From: Toxonevra muliebris
Lineage: Eukaryota > Arthropoda > Insecta > Diptera > Pallopteridae
Assembly (NCBI GenBank): GCA_963691655.1
Contig: OY829329.1
Coordinates: forward strand, 15,700,708 to 15,764,707
Length of the DNA: 64,000 bases
Direction of reading: 5' to 3'
Below, piece by piece: positions 1 to 11,422 of the stretch. Every line of letters starts with the position of its first letter. Position 1 is the first letter of the stretch. The position numbers and the translations under genes were made by a program. Under the pieces are notes generated by a model that saw only the letters and a program-made list of their open reading frames with translations, had not been told where the DNA came from and searched no databases.

Positions 1-1290
1 CTCACGAGTTTTTTTTAGAGGTTATGTCGAAAAGAAATCCCCTATTAAAAGATTTTAAATTGACGGCTCTGTAAAACGAATTTATTCTATCAAATGAATT
101 GTTTGGTGAAGTAAAGCAAACAGGCCAAAAACACTAGAAAGCAAAATCACGAAAGAACATGAAGAAATGACCTCCAATGCAGTGAGTGAATGAAGGTTGT
201 ATTGAGAGATTTAAGTAGACTATGTAGAGTAGACTATAAGTAGTTGAGAGGACGACTGCAAGACGTTAATCAACTTGCTAAACGTTGCGCAGACGTACGT
301 AAAAATTACTTAGACTTCTTATATGTATGTATGTGTGTATATCCTTTTGGCTGCTGCGGTTTTTTATGGCCCTGTTCACCTTGATGATGATGATGACGAT
401 GATCATCGCCGTCTTCGTCATCGTCGTTGCTGTTGGTTTTGAAAGTCGCATGTGCACCACTCAGTCGCTGCATTCATTTACGACCTAGCTGGTCGGCCAG
501 CCAGCCAGCTAAGAATTCAGCGCATTCAAATATAACAACAAAAGAATAATGACCACTTTGCCATCTCGTGGCAAATAACCATTCATCAAATTGTCCAAAT
601 TACAGACATTTCACATCGTTTTTCCCTCAATTCGTTTACACCAATTTCACGGTAACAAGGCGCGTTGTTAAAAAATGTTTTACTTTTTTACTTTTTGCTT
701 TTATTATTATTATTTTTTTTTTTACTTTTATCTTTTTTTTTTTGGATTTTTATTATTTGTGTGGCTGGTTGCAAAAATGCTCTAAATTACTGCACCTTTT
801 TTGTTTTGTTTTTTTGTTGCCATTCTTGTTGTTAATATTCGAAATAAGCGGCAGCTATCGTGTTAAGCTTTTTAAGCGCTTTTTGAAGTCATTGCGGTTT
901 GGTTGAAAAAAAACAAAAATTGTTTATAAATTTATGGCAAAATGAGTGCATTTTGGACAAGTTTTAGTGTTTAAATACGTGCGTGAATTTTGCTAATAAA
1001 CATTTATGGAATCACCTCTATTATATACTTATTTTTTATAGTCGATATTTTTTTTTCTTAGTAATGAGTATTGGTTTCAAGAGGCAGTTTTTCTTTTCGG
1101 ATTGTTTTTTTTGGTTTCTTTTTTTTGTGAAGAAAATTGATTATTTATTATTGAAAATAACGTACTTTTGAATTTATTACTATCCAAGTCAATATCAATT
1201 TGTTTAAGAATAATTATGGAGTAATAAGTTTTGTAAAAATAAGTATTGTAGTTATACATACTTACTTATAAATTGATTATATCTTAGACC
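1..1290. other. AT-rich spacer with simple repeats
   Basis: I see no coding gene here. The stretch is AT-rich, with long T runs (about 690-750 and 1045-1130) and a GAT/GAC-type microsatellite at about 382-428. The open frames across the T runs are low-complexity Phe/Leu/Ile strings and are not credible proteins. It resembles ordinary dipteran intergenic or intronic DNA. Confidence 0.6.
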
Positions 1291-3290
1291 CTATAATTTT
1301 TTAGGATAACCAGGAGAATTACTTTTCTTTAGGCAATTAATAAAAAAATCCAAACCAGATCCAAAATCTGATACAATCAGACTAAAATCTAGAGGGGAAA
1401 AAACAGTTCAAAAAACTTATCCGATGTCACCAAACTCTAACCGAAATTCAAACCAAATTCAGATAAAAATTCAGACCGAAATCTAGACCAAAAAGAGACC
1501 AACTTTAAACCAAAGTTCAGATAGAAAAATCAGACAAAATTTCTAAATAAAAACAGTCCGAAATTCAGACCATAAATCTGCCCTAAATATATATCAGACC
1601 AATAACTAGAGAAAAGCTCAAACCAAAAACCATACACAAAGTCCAAACCATAATCAATCCAAAAAACCGATCAAAGGTCACCAAATTCTGACCATAATCA
1701 ATCCAAAATTTAGACAAAGATTCAGGGCAAAACTCAAACTAAATTCAAATAAAAACTTAAACCGAAACTCGCACAAAATTCAGACCAAAAAGAGGCTAAC
1801 TTTGAACCAAAATTCAGATAAAAAAATCAGACAAAATGTCAAAACAAAATCAGTCCGAAATTCAGATCCTCAACCTGACTTAAAATAGAACTAAAAATCC
1901 GAACATATACTCAGACTTAAATCGATATCAGCCCAAAAACTATAAAAAAAAATTCACACGAAAATCAGATCCAAAACCTTATAGAACCAGACTGAAGTCC
2001 AGCCAAAAAACTGATCCAAAGTCACCAAACTCGGACCAAAATAAAAAAAAAAAAAAATTCTGAACAAAATTCAGAGAAAAAATCAAATCAAATTCAGATG
2101 AAAAGTCACACCGAAACTCACACTAAAATTTAAAACAAAACGAGAACAACTTTAATCCAAAATTCAAATAAGAAAAATAGAAAAGTTTTCGGAACTAAAG
2201 CAGACCAAAATGAAGATCATAAACTTGGCTTAAAATAAAACCAAATATCAGACCTAAGCCTGATGCAATTAGACTAAAATCCAGACAAAAAGCCCAGTTT
2301 AAGAATTTGATCCAGAGTCACAAAACTCGGACCAAAATCAAACCAAAATTTAGGGCAAAAACCCAAATAAAATTTAGACCCAAAATCTTATAGAATCATA
2401 CTGAAATCCTGACAAAAAATTCAGTCTATAATACTGATCCAAAGTCACCAAACTCGGACCAAATCGAATAAAAATTCAGACTATAATTTAAAGAAAAACT
2501 GAAACTAAATTCAGATAAAAAATCATACTGGAACACAAAAAAATTCAGACCAAAAAGAGACCAACTTTAAACCAAAATTCAGATAAAAAACCAAAACAAA
2601 ATTTCGATCAAAACTAGCCCAAAAATCAGACCATAAACCTGACTTAAAATAAAACTAAGAATCAGAAAATAAACTTAGACCGAAATATACATAGGTATGT
2701 CAGGACCAAAAATTATAATTAGAGAAAAATTCAAAGCACAAACCAAACTCAAAATCTCAAGTAATGTACATCAGGCCAAATAAACCAAAATCTTTAAGAA
2801 CCTGACTGAAATCTAGCCAAAAAAACTGATCCAAAGTAACAAAACTCGGATCAAAATCAGACCAAAATTCAGAGCAAAACTCAAACTGAATTCAGATAAA
2901 ACATCATACCGAAACTCAAACCATAAGTCAGAACAAAAGAAGCCAAACTTTAAACCGCTATCCGGATAAAAGTTTAAACCGAAATTTGGAGCAAAAGTAG
3001 CCCAAAACTCAAACCATAAATCAGAACCGAAAATCTGTCAGAACCAGACTGAAAAAACTGATTCAAAGTCACATGACCGAGAACAAAATTAAAAAAAATC
3101 TCAGACCAAAACGTGAGACCGAAACTCAAACTAAAACTCAGATCAAAATGATTCTAACTTAAAACTATAGTTCTGAAAAAGAATCGGGCCAAAGTTCGAG
3201 ACAAACGCAGTTCGAAATTCAGTCCATTACTGGACTAGATTTGAAATAAAATTAAAAATCAGAACATAAATATAAACCGACTCTAAAATT
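1290..3290 (+). repeat. A-rich decayed satellite, motif like AAAATTCAGACCAAA
   Basis: For about 2 kb the + strand repeats variants of AAAATTCAGACC, AACCAAAATTCAG and AATCAGACC, with irregular spacing of roughly 12 to 35 bases. The + strand is rich in A and poor in G and T. No copy is perfect, so this is an old tandem array. The same vocabulary returns at 47.1-49.2 kb, 54.8-57.8 kb and, on the other strand, 50.85-53.2 kb. No open frame of interest crosses it. Confidence 0.75.
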
Positions 3291-3334
3291 GAAGATTCAA
3301 TGAAATCCGAGTGTAAAATGGGACGACCCAAATT

Positions 3335-3432
3335 CGGGCACTGCGACGACTTCAACGATTACTGCAGAAGCTGCTGTGATGCAGAGGAAGTTGAATCAAA
3401 ACAACATCTACTCTGTAGATCTCTTGTACTGT
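3335..3432 (+). pseudogene. Non-LTR retrotransposon C-terminal zinc-knuckle fragment
   Basis: One frame reads YCRSCCDAEEVESKQHLLC and then a stop at 3430-3432. The CxxC...HxxxC spacing matches the knuckle that ends ORF2 of jockey/LOA/R1-type non-LTR retrotransposons. It lies upstream of an RNase H segment (from 3560), whereas in an intact element RNase H comes before this knuckle. It is therefore best read as the 3' tip of a separate element abutting the next one. The upstream part merges into the A-rich satellite. Confidence 0.5.
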
Positions 3433-3439
3433 AAGAACT

Positions 3440-4260
3440 ATGTTCTTGATGCCCGTGGACAATCATGTGTCTTGCATTCGCTTCGGAAGAAGATATGATG
3501 TCAGGTTTCCGAAACGTGATCAATGGTTAAGTCCAGAGGTCGTACTCCGGGATCTTCGCCATGTCTTCTATACCGACGGATCCAAAACCTCAAACGGTAC
3601 TGGATCCGGTTGGTACTTGGACGATGAGACCAAGTATTCTTTTTCCACTGGAAAGATGGCGTCAGTCTTCCTAACGGAGGTTTTCGCTATCCTAGACGTG
3701 GTGAGCTGGATAATTGAGAAGAGATGGCATGGGAAGTGAATAGGTATCTGCAGTGACAGCTGCACTGAAGGCCCTTGCTAACCCTGCCAGCTCCTCAAAA
3801 TTGGTCAGCGAGTGTAAGGCAAAACTAAATAGTGTTGCAAAACACAACAAGTTATGCCTTATATGGGTTCCAGGACACTATGGTATTGCAGGGAATGAAC
3901 TAGCTTTTAAACTAGCTAATGAAGGATCTGCAATTACACCATTGGGTCCAGAACCTTTTCTTGGCATAAGTTGTGGGGAGAACATGCGTTGGATCAACGA
4001 TTTTGTGGGTTCTATCCATAGAGAAAGATGGTCCGAGCTTGACTTCTGCAGAACCGCAAAGTGCTAACAGGAAATCAGCGGAATTTCTTCTCAAACTGAG
4101 AATGAAGGACCTGAGATTACTGGTGGGTGACTAACATGGGCGTCATCACCGATCCAATTTGCCAATCGTGTCTTAAGGATGACGATACTACGGAGCATTA
4201 TCTGTGTAGCTGTCCGGCATTCGCAAGAATCAGATTAAGGCTTTTGGGTAGTGAGTAAAG
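3440..4260 (+). pseudogene. 5'-truncated LINE remnant: RNase H domain and C-terminal zinc knuckle
   Basis: The first segment (3440-3739) carries the RNase H start FYTDGSKTSNGTGSGW and the second acidic site TEVFAILDVV. After a frameshift near 3755-3765, at the ICSDS third acidic site, the second segment (3753-4067) continues with LCLIWVPGHYGIAGNELAF. A third frame (about 4130-4258) has CQSCLKDDDTTEHYLCSC, the usual C-terminal knuckle. This order is that of RNase H-bearing non-LTR retrotransposons (LOA or jockey-like groups). In the usual GNExAD motif the Asp is replaced by Phe, which together with the frameshifts and a stop shows that the copy is dead. The reverse transcriptase is absent, as expected of 5' truncation. 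The exact clade is not resolved by eye. Confidence 0.8.
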
Positions 4261-4413
4261 GAATTTTTTGAAGATTCTACTTCATACGGTCGGAAAAAGC
4301 CATAGAATTGGTTTACAACGGAATCCAATTTCCAAAAAAATAAATTAGGTGGTATCGCTATCGGATTTTGAAAGTATCAACCTTCAGAGGATTTGAGTCA
4401 AAAGATATGTTAC

Positions 4414-4518
4414 TCTAATGAAGAAACCGAAGCACAGATTGATGCTTATTTTGAAGACCTCAGTACCGACTACTATAAAAAAGGCATAGATATGTTTGAG
4501 GATCGTTGGAATCATTGA
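4414..4518 (+). pseudogene. Mariner transposase C-terminal fragment
   Basis: An open stretch of 34 codons ending in TGA reads SNEETEAQIDAYFEDL, then YYKKGIDMFEDRWNH. This matches the end of mariner transposases (irritans-type), where a helix with EAYFE and a YYxxGIxxLxxRW motif precede the last residues. Here the final segment after RWNH is cut by the stop. The preceding 70 bases look related but out of frame. The catalytic core is missing, so this is a fragment next to the LINE remnant at 3440-4260. Confidence 0.5.
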
Positions 4519-4519
4519 C

Positions 4520-5990
4520 TTTTCCGAAACTTTCCAGCTCATGTACATATATTGTCTTAAGAAGTATTGTAAGGAATAACAACTAACTTCTCAAGACATG
4601 GACACAATTAATCTGCCTTTATTAAAAAGCACTTGCAAACCTCGTTACTTTATCAATATTATTATAATTCAGTAACTGTGAAAACTTTCTTTCAAAGAAG
4701 CAAACCGAGCTAAGTGACACGAGAGCACATTCAACCTGATGATTAATAAGTAATGAAAAAAAAAATTTCAAACATACAATTAAATTATACCCTACTCTTC
4801 TTAGCTTCTCCAGTAGCTGCTTTCAACATTCTCTGCTGTTCCACCGCTCTAGTAAAATTTTAATTTTTCCTTTTTTTTTTTTTTTTGATTAATTGCTATA
4901 ACTCTATAAATTTAATTTTAAAGGTGATTAATTTTATATAGCAACAACCGAAAATAAATTTCAGTCAGCAGTCATTTCATTTTTATTTACCCTCTGGCAT
5001 CAATCAACCACACCAATATCATCATCATCAGCAGCAGCACATGGATATCGATGCATGCACACATGAAAACACCAAACACACACATGCATATCAATGCAGA
5101 CTACCGTTGACTAAGTTATTCTATTTTGCCCTCAACCTCATATGTGCATATGCAAAAATAATAATGAATTTATGACGTTTCAATGTTTAGAGCGGTATGA
5201 GTACTACACCTATACCTGCCTCTTTACATACATATGTATGTATGTGTTCTTTTTGTGTTCATGCATGTCTTTGTTTGTGTTGACTTGTTTGTGTGCAACA
5301 GTTTGACATGTGCATAAATTTTGCAATAACTTCGCATAATAAATTCAACTTTTCGCTCTCGCACATCGTTGAAAATTTGTTATTGTTGTTGTTGCTGCCG
5401 CAGTAGTAGTTGTTGTTGTTGTTGTTGCAGTGTGATTTATATGCAGCAGACACGACAGTTAATTTGATATTTTGATTAACTGCAGAAAATGCCCCAAAGC
5501 ACGAATTAAATATTTCAGCGCTCTCTCGGTGTTTGTGTGTGTGTGTGTGATTGAGAGAGTGAGCAAATAGTGGTGGTTTCGGTGGTGATGGTGGTGGTGG
5601 TAGTGCGCTGTCGTTGGTGTAATAACATCGGCATAAGATGAGATAAAAATTGCATGCAATTAACATATACACTCACACCCATAAATGCATACATGATGAT
5701 GACTGTGTTGACGTTGCATACAATTTTTGTGTTATAAAGTTGTACCCTCTCTCAATCACTTGCATACATCAGCAATAGCATGGCTGCATTTTTTTGGTAG
5801 TAAGTATGTTTTATATTTTTCTAGCTACCTCGCAGCTTCGTAAATTGGGCTGGCCATATTTTATTGTGCTGGTCCTTCCCGGTTTAAAATCGACACAAAA
5901 CCTCTTCGTAACACCTTTTGATCTCCGGCAGAGAACAAATTAATTTGCACAAGTGGCTCTTCTGGTCTTTTCTTCAATGGCTAGGAACTC
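4520..5990. other. Non-coding spacer rich in simple repeats
   Basis: No gene seen. It holds T runs near 4868, a (TTG)n tract at about 5408-5427, a (GT)n tract at about 5533-5548 and a GGT/GGTG run at about 5569-5602. Long frames through these tracts encode only homopolymer-like peptides and are rejected as genes. Confidence 0.55.
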
Positions 5991-6209
5991 GCAAGTGACA
6001 AAGAAACTTAAAGAAACTTTTCGGATATATGGAAAGATATCTCGTGTTGAGGTCATCGTGTCGTAAGTAGAATGTGCTAAATTGCTAAACGGAATGCCCT
6101 GTTTTTTTCGACCTTTGGATTGGCGACCCCCTTAACTTCAACTTCAAATCGTTTCTTTTGTATGCCTCTGAAATTTGGCTCACGGACGGACGGACTTACT
6201 CGTAAAAAA

Positions 6210-6359
6210 AACTTCAAGTCTTCGTCGTGTTCTTTGTGGTACACCAATAGAAAGCAATTGGTGAACTTATTTTATTGGTTCTATAATGATGGGATCAAAC
6301 TTTTCAGCGACAACGAACGTTGGATCGATTGCGTAACCAATGACTTTTCAACCAAATAA
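6210..6359 (+). pseudogene. Possible mariner-like transposase tail
   Basis: The end of an open frame reads FYWFYNDGIKLFSDNERW and closes shortly after. The FYxxGIKLxxxRW pattern resembles the last motif of mariner-family transposases. The frame upstream of about 6210 shows nothing recognisable and the catalytic residues are not present. This is a weak call from one motif. The rest of 5990-6970 has nothing I can name. Confidence 0.3.
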
Positions 6360-6974
6360 ATAAATTAAAATATTATGTACATAGCGTGTATGCGTGTTTT
6401 TTTTCACGAGGAGTAAAAGCATTGAAAGCCGAAGTCTACCAGCTAAATATCTCCTCTCGTCCAACGGAAAGCTCCTCCCGAAACCACCGTTAAGTTTTTC
6501 GTCTGGAGGACGTCTACAGCATTACTGCTCAATCGTCTGTTTTTTGTATCTCTATTTCGTTACCATCTGCTTGGTTTCTACGTTCAAGCGCTTAATTGCT
6601 ACTTTCTTGTCGCTAACTTTGATTAACCGTGAGAGCCATTATTGGTCTGCCCGGGGTGAGGAGGCTCCTAGAACAAAAGAGCGAGAGCAAGTTTTTATAG
6701 GCGGCAGTTGATCCTTTTCCATCGATCATTCTGATGAGACGGACGTGGTCTCATTGCAGTCTGAAGCACCGTTTCGTATAAACGCGGAAGACGGCTAAGC
6801 CTTCTTGGCGTTTATTCTTCTTCAGCACTGCGCCTTTTTGCTTCAACAGACATGGTGAGACGGCATGGTCTCATTGCAAACTAAGCGGCGCCATTCATCA
6901 GAATGGAATAAAGCTTGTGACATTTTGATCTCGCTCACTTCCTTCAGGGGAATAATAAAATAAAGTTATCCGTC

Positions 6975-8075
6975 TTGGGGCTGTCTGAATTGCTGTTGTT
7001 CGGACCTGCGTTGCGCAATCCGTTCCAGATTTCGATCATGTTCAATGTGGTGAAGTGCAGAAATTATTTTGCTGCCGCTATCTGTACTGCTTGCCATTTT
7101 TATAGTGTCTGGCACATGTGGACAGTAGTATTCGTCAATGTGGGAGCCTCTCCAAAGGTTTCCATTATCTCGGCTCGTTTGTTGTTAAAACGTGGGAATA
7201 AAAGAGAATATGCCGCGCGTTCTCAATATCGTTAGGACAAGTGGAACAAAACGGCTCTTCCTTATATTTGATGCGGTGAAGATAGTGTTTGAAGCAACCA
7301 TGTGCGCTAAGAAAATGTGTAGTAGAGAAATCTATTTCTCTATGCTGAGGGGTTATTCTGCTCTGAATATCTGGGATGAGTTCCAATGTCCACCTTCGTT
7401 TGTTTGCTCTTTCCCAGCGTCGCTGCCACTCTGTTAAACTGCGTTGTAGCTCATCTACTTTTGATGCATTTGGGCCTGCTGCAAAAAAATCCTGGCATTC
7501 ACACGTCAGTATGTCTATCGGTATCATGCTTGTTATCACACCGATTCCGCCATCCGACACTTTACTAAATACACTGGAAACTCTCAGCGCGCTGCAGCCC
7601 ATTAAGAGTCGCCCGAATCCCAGCAATGTACAACGCATTCTGCGTTACATTCGCCGATACTGGCGCAGCATATAACATTATCGAGCTTGTATCTCGTGCC
7701 AGGAGTTTTCGTCTACTGGAGCATGGTCCGGGAGAGTGCGTCATTATACATAACGTTCCCACGAACGTGTTGGCCCAAGCACGAAACCCTGTGGGACGCC
7801 TCGAGAGACCACGTAGTGCTTTACGCCGTCATCGGTGTCATACAGTCCTCAAGGTAATTCGAGATAATTCTCTGTAGGTAACCGGAATACGAAATCTACG
7901 AAGCGCGTTCATAATTCGCGACCAGCTTGCTAAACTAAAGCCATTTTTAATTTCCAGTGTTACTACTGCGCAGTACTGCTTGGCACCGTCTCTCCACCTT
8001 TCACCACTTGTTGCATCGCACGCTATTCGCATACCAGCCTGTATAGCATCGACGGTGGATTTTCAACGACGGAAT
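6975..8075 (-). pseudogene. R1-like non-LTR retrotransposon ORF2 remnant, internally deleted
   Basis: Read on the minus strand from about 8075 downward, the first part is reverse transcriptase: KSTVDAIQAGMRIACDA, then VVTLEIKNGFSLASWSRI, then RRFRIPVTYREL. The usual catalytic Asp of LDxKNAF is Glu here. The frame then jumps (about 7760-7620) to SSRRKLLARDTSSIMLYAAP, a segment well after the YADD box, so the palm core has been deleted. The C-terminal part (7638-7165) carries RRWTLELIPDI, FLSAHGCFKHYLHRI and the knuckle-like FCSTCPNDIENARHILF. Further R1-like sequence in shifted frames runs to about 6975. Frame changes and stops show an old, dead copy. R1 elements normally insert in 28S rDNA; no rDNA is visible here. 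Confidence 0.8.
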
Positions 8076-8079
8076 CTAA

Positions 8080-9180
8080 ATTACTGCCTGGATAAACCAC
8101 CAGGCCTCTTGAGCGTGTGTGTTTCGTAGAACGCGTGTGTGAGTTTCGTGATTTCAATTCATATAAAAACAGCGACACTCATGAGCCGTACTCGTTTCGT
8201 TCTAAAAACTTCATATAAAAAAAGTTTTTCCCTCTCTTAAATTGAGAGTGTTAAAACTTCATATAAAAAAAACGAAAAAAGAGAAAAAAGAAAATCGAGT
8301 GATCTTTGAACAATATCAGAGGAAAATTTTAAAACAAGAAAGAGTTGACTTTTGAGCACAATTATGCACAGTTTATGAAGCTGGTGCCAAGCCATTTAGT
8401 TCTACAGAAAATTCTTTTATACCACGTGTTCTCGATCTAAGTATTTCAGATTATAATGGCTTCTCTGTACTATCGGCATTGGCAGACTACCGAAAAAAAA
8501 TAACAGAAAATAAAGATGAACTACTTTTAACAACCAATTTATCACAATAAAACCAGAGAAAATAATTTATGATATTGATGCTCCACAGTTTCATAAAAAT
8601 TTCTTTAAAATAAATTATCTAACAACACAAGAAAATAAAGGCCAAAAGGCAAATTGCCTTTGTAGTTAACCAACGCATGCTATAAAACGTAAATTCTTAT
8701 TTTAATCGATCCAGAGATGCAATAAAAACACACACAAATAACATTCAATAAAAAACACAACAACAAAAGGGAATATAAATATCAACAATTATGCTATCGC
8801 AGGCTGTGTATTTGTATGTTTCATGTTGTTGTTGGTTGGAGCAGTAACAGCAGAGCAGTCAAAGCATTTGCGATAATAAATCAATTTTTTACAATAAAGT
8901 AGTAGGGAATTACAACCAGCGAAAAAGTAATGAGTGTGTGTTGTGCATGGCTTTGCGTGTATGTGTGTGTGTGTGCCTTGCGTGTGAGCAGGGAGGGTCG
9001 TCAAAAATATAATAAATTAACTGTACTGCAATTATTTTCACATTTTCAAAAAGAAAAAAAAGAGGAAAACAATGAAGGAAAATTATAATGAAAAATGCAA
9101 TAAATGATTGCAGCTTGTTTAGTGCTGCATGCTAATTAGTGTTATTCAGGGTTGCATGTTTAGTATGAATGAAGTTATTA
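8080..9180. other. Non-coding spacer with ATAAAA-rich short repeats
   Basis: No gene seen. At about 8155-8275 the phrase CTTCATATAAAAAAA recurs three times within about 110 bases, the first time in diverged form. A (GT)n tract lies at about 8957-8974. The remainder is AT-rich. Confidence 0.5.
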
Positions 9181-11422
9181 AGATTTATTATTCGTTAGAT
9201 AATAAAGAGCAGTATTCAAGAAGCTCGTTTGAATTGGAAATCGCAAAGACAAAAGTCGTGGGAAAACTCGCAAAAACCAAGGAGACCTATAGCACCGAGG
9301 AAGGGAGGGGACGGCACCGAAAAAAACAAAAGAATGAAGGAGCTCGTTAGATTTGGAAATCGCAGAGACCAAGGAGTTTTCAAGCAACGAAGAAGTCGCA
9401 AACTCTGAAAAAAGCTCGTAGGAAATTAAATGGCAAAGACCAAGGAGATTTCAGATTTCAAGAATCAAGCAGTTCGCAAAGATAATGGAGTTCGTCAGGA
9501 GGAGATTAGACAGAAGAAACGAATAGACCGAAAAAAAACTATATCTATATCTAACTATATAACTATATAGAGGGGGAGCTCTCCCCCCATCAGAAGCAGC
9601 AAAAGTAATTAAGTTTGTCTTAATAGTAGCAGTAAATTCGCTGGTTCGAGTTTAAGTCGAAAATGAAATAGAAACTTGAGATTATGCGTGAAATGTGGTT
9701 GAAAATACAGAGAAATTAGCAAGAGGTGAGAAACCCATAAAAAACAAGAGAACTGCAATGGCTGCAGAATCTGTAAAAACTAAGAAATGCCGTAAAAACT
9801 GAGAGGGATTCAAGTATCACTGAGGCAGCCATAAAAGCCAAGTAGCCGGAAATATCAATGACTAGAAAGATCAAGAAAATCGTAACGAACTGAAACTCGC
9901 ATGGGCAGCGAAAACTGCAAAGGTAGAACAGACCAAAACGAGTAAGGAAATCATACGAATTGAAAAATACCAAGTCCTCAAAAATTATGAAGTTGAAACG
10001 ATAGAGAATACGGTCAAAACTGTGAAAGCCAAAAAGACCGAGAAAATTTGAAAAATAGATTAAGTTGCAAGACCTAAGAAAACCGCGAGAATAGGAGAAA
10101 ATGCCAGTAACGCTGAGTCGTAATGGTCGAGCAGACCTTACCGTGAACGAAAAGCGCAAATACCGTGAAGACTGCAAGGGAAGCATAAGCCAATAGGTTG
10201 AAGAGATCAAAGACCAATGCCAAACGATCCAAAAAGTTGCAACAGTCGAGACCGGGAGACTGCTGGAATCACGAAAAATACAAACACATTAAAAATAATA
10301 AAAACTAAACCTGAGGAAGGAGTTCAAAAGGAATGAGGAGACAACAAGAACCATATGATTGTTTGATTGCTTGACCGATTTAGGGCAGAAAATTAGATTT
10401 TCAAATCTCGGCTTATTCATAAACGCAAAAACTTAGGATGAAAGAAATAGGAAACTATAAGAACCTTGAATGCCTCAAGAATTGAGCAAAAAATGAGGAG
10501 AAAGATGACTGACAAGACTGTAGGAACCATGAAAATCGCAGAGAACTAGGTGACTGCAGGAGGCTGCGAAAATCACAATTGCAGCGTAGGCTCAAAAGAG
10601 CAGAGGACGTTATAAGAATGAAGAGGTCGTTGGATAGAATAACCGGCCAAAAAATCAAGGCAAAACATCACAAGCAACAAGCGAAACCGACGAACTCACT
10701 GGAATCGTGAAGGAAGCAAATTTAGCGATAAGATTAACGGTAAAACGTTAAAATGAAGCAGAAAGGTCGACGGAGACAAAAAGAACCGAGTAATTGCGTG
10801 ATTGAGCTCGACTTAGATCACAAAACTATATTTTTTTTATAACTGAGCAGAAATTTAAGCTGTAGGTTATAACCGGCATAAGATCGAAAGAGGGCAAGAA
10901 TTTAGAAAATCATAAATACGCAAAAACCTGAGAGTCCAAAGGAAACTGTAAGATCTTGCAATGCCGCGAGAATCGAAAATTCCGCAGACTAAGTAGAATG
11001 CCACAAAATCGCAGAAACTGCAAGAACTAAGGAGAATTCAAGTAACGCTGGCTCGGAAAAGATTAAAGGAACCACAAAAATACAGTAGATGATAATAACT
11101 GGCAACATTTTAGTGATCAGAAGACCACAAGAGTAAAGAAACTGTTAAGGCTGCAAAGTCACATCGTAAACTCAAAGGATTTTAGGCTTCGTGACAGGAG
11201 AATAAAGAAAACTTAAAATCAAAGTGGAAAGACTAAAGACGAATGATCACGGAAGGCGCTAAAATCAAAACCGAAGTGGACAGTGGAATCACAAAGGATG
11301 GAAATACCTCGAGGAGGCCAAAAGTACTAAGTTTAGATGTGTGGCTTAAGGTTGAGTATCGAATGAAATCTAAAAGAAAAGAAAATATCACAAGAGTCGA
11401 ATAACGGCGCAAACTGAGGCCT
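9180..11422 (+). repeat. Decayed phrase-like repeat (GCAAAGACCAAGGAG / AACTGCAAGAAC type)
   Basis: The + strand is built from loosely repeated phrases such as GCAAAGACCAAGGAG, AAACTGCAAGAAC, GGAATCACGAAAG and CCGCGAGAAT, about 30 to 50 bases apart. Copies are too diverged for a clean period. The same vocabulary resumes at 12840-13160 and 15000-15210, and in opposite orientation at 19780-20330. It also flanks the 378-codon gene pair (20380-20760, 24300-24780). Open frames on either strand are short and show no protein family. A G/C palindrome lies at about 9571-9588. Confidence 0.5.

Noticed and set aside
568..906. 112-codon + frame rich in Phe and Leu
   Set aside because: It translates T-rich low-complexity DNA; no domain, no gene-like codon use.
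5259..5672. 137-codon minus frame with poly-Asn, Pro and His-Thr runs
   Set aside because: It crosses (TTG)n, (GT)n and GGT microsatellites; the residues simply mirror the repeats.
9716..10210. 164-codon minus frame, Phe/Leu/Ser-rich
   Set aside because: Lies wholly in the decayed phrase-like repeat and resembles no protein; its Phe/Leu/Arg pattern follows the repeat words.
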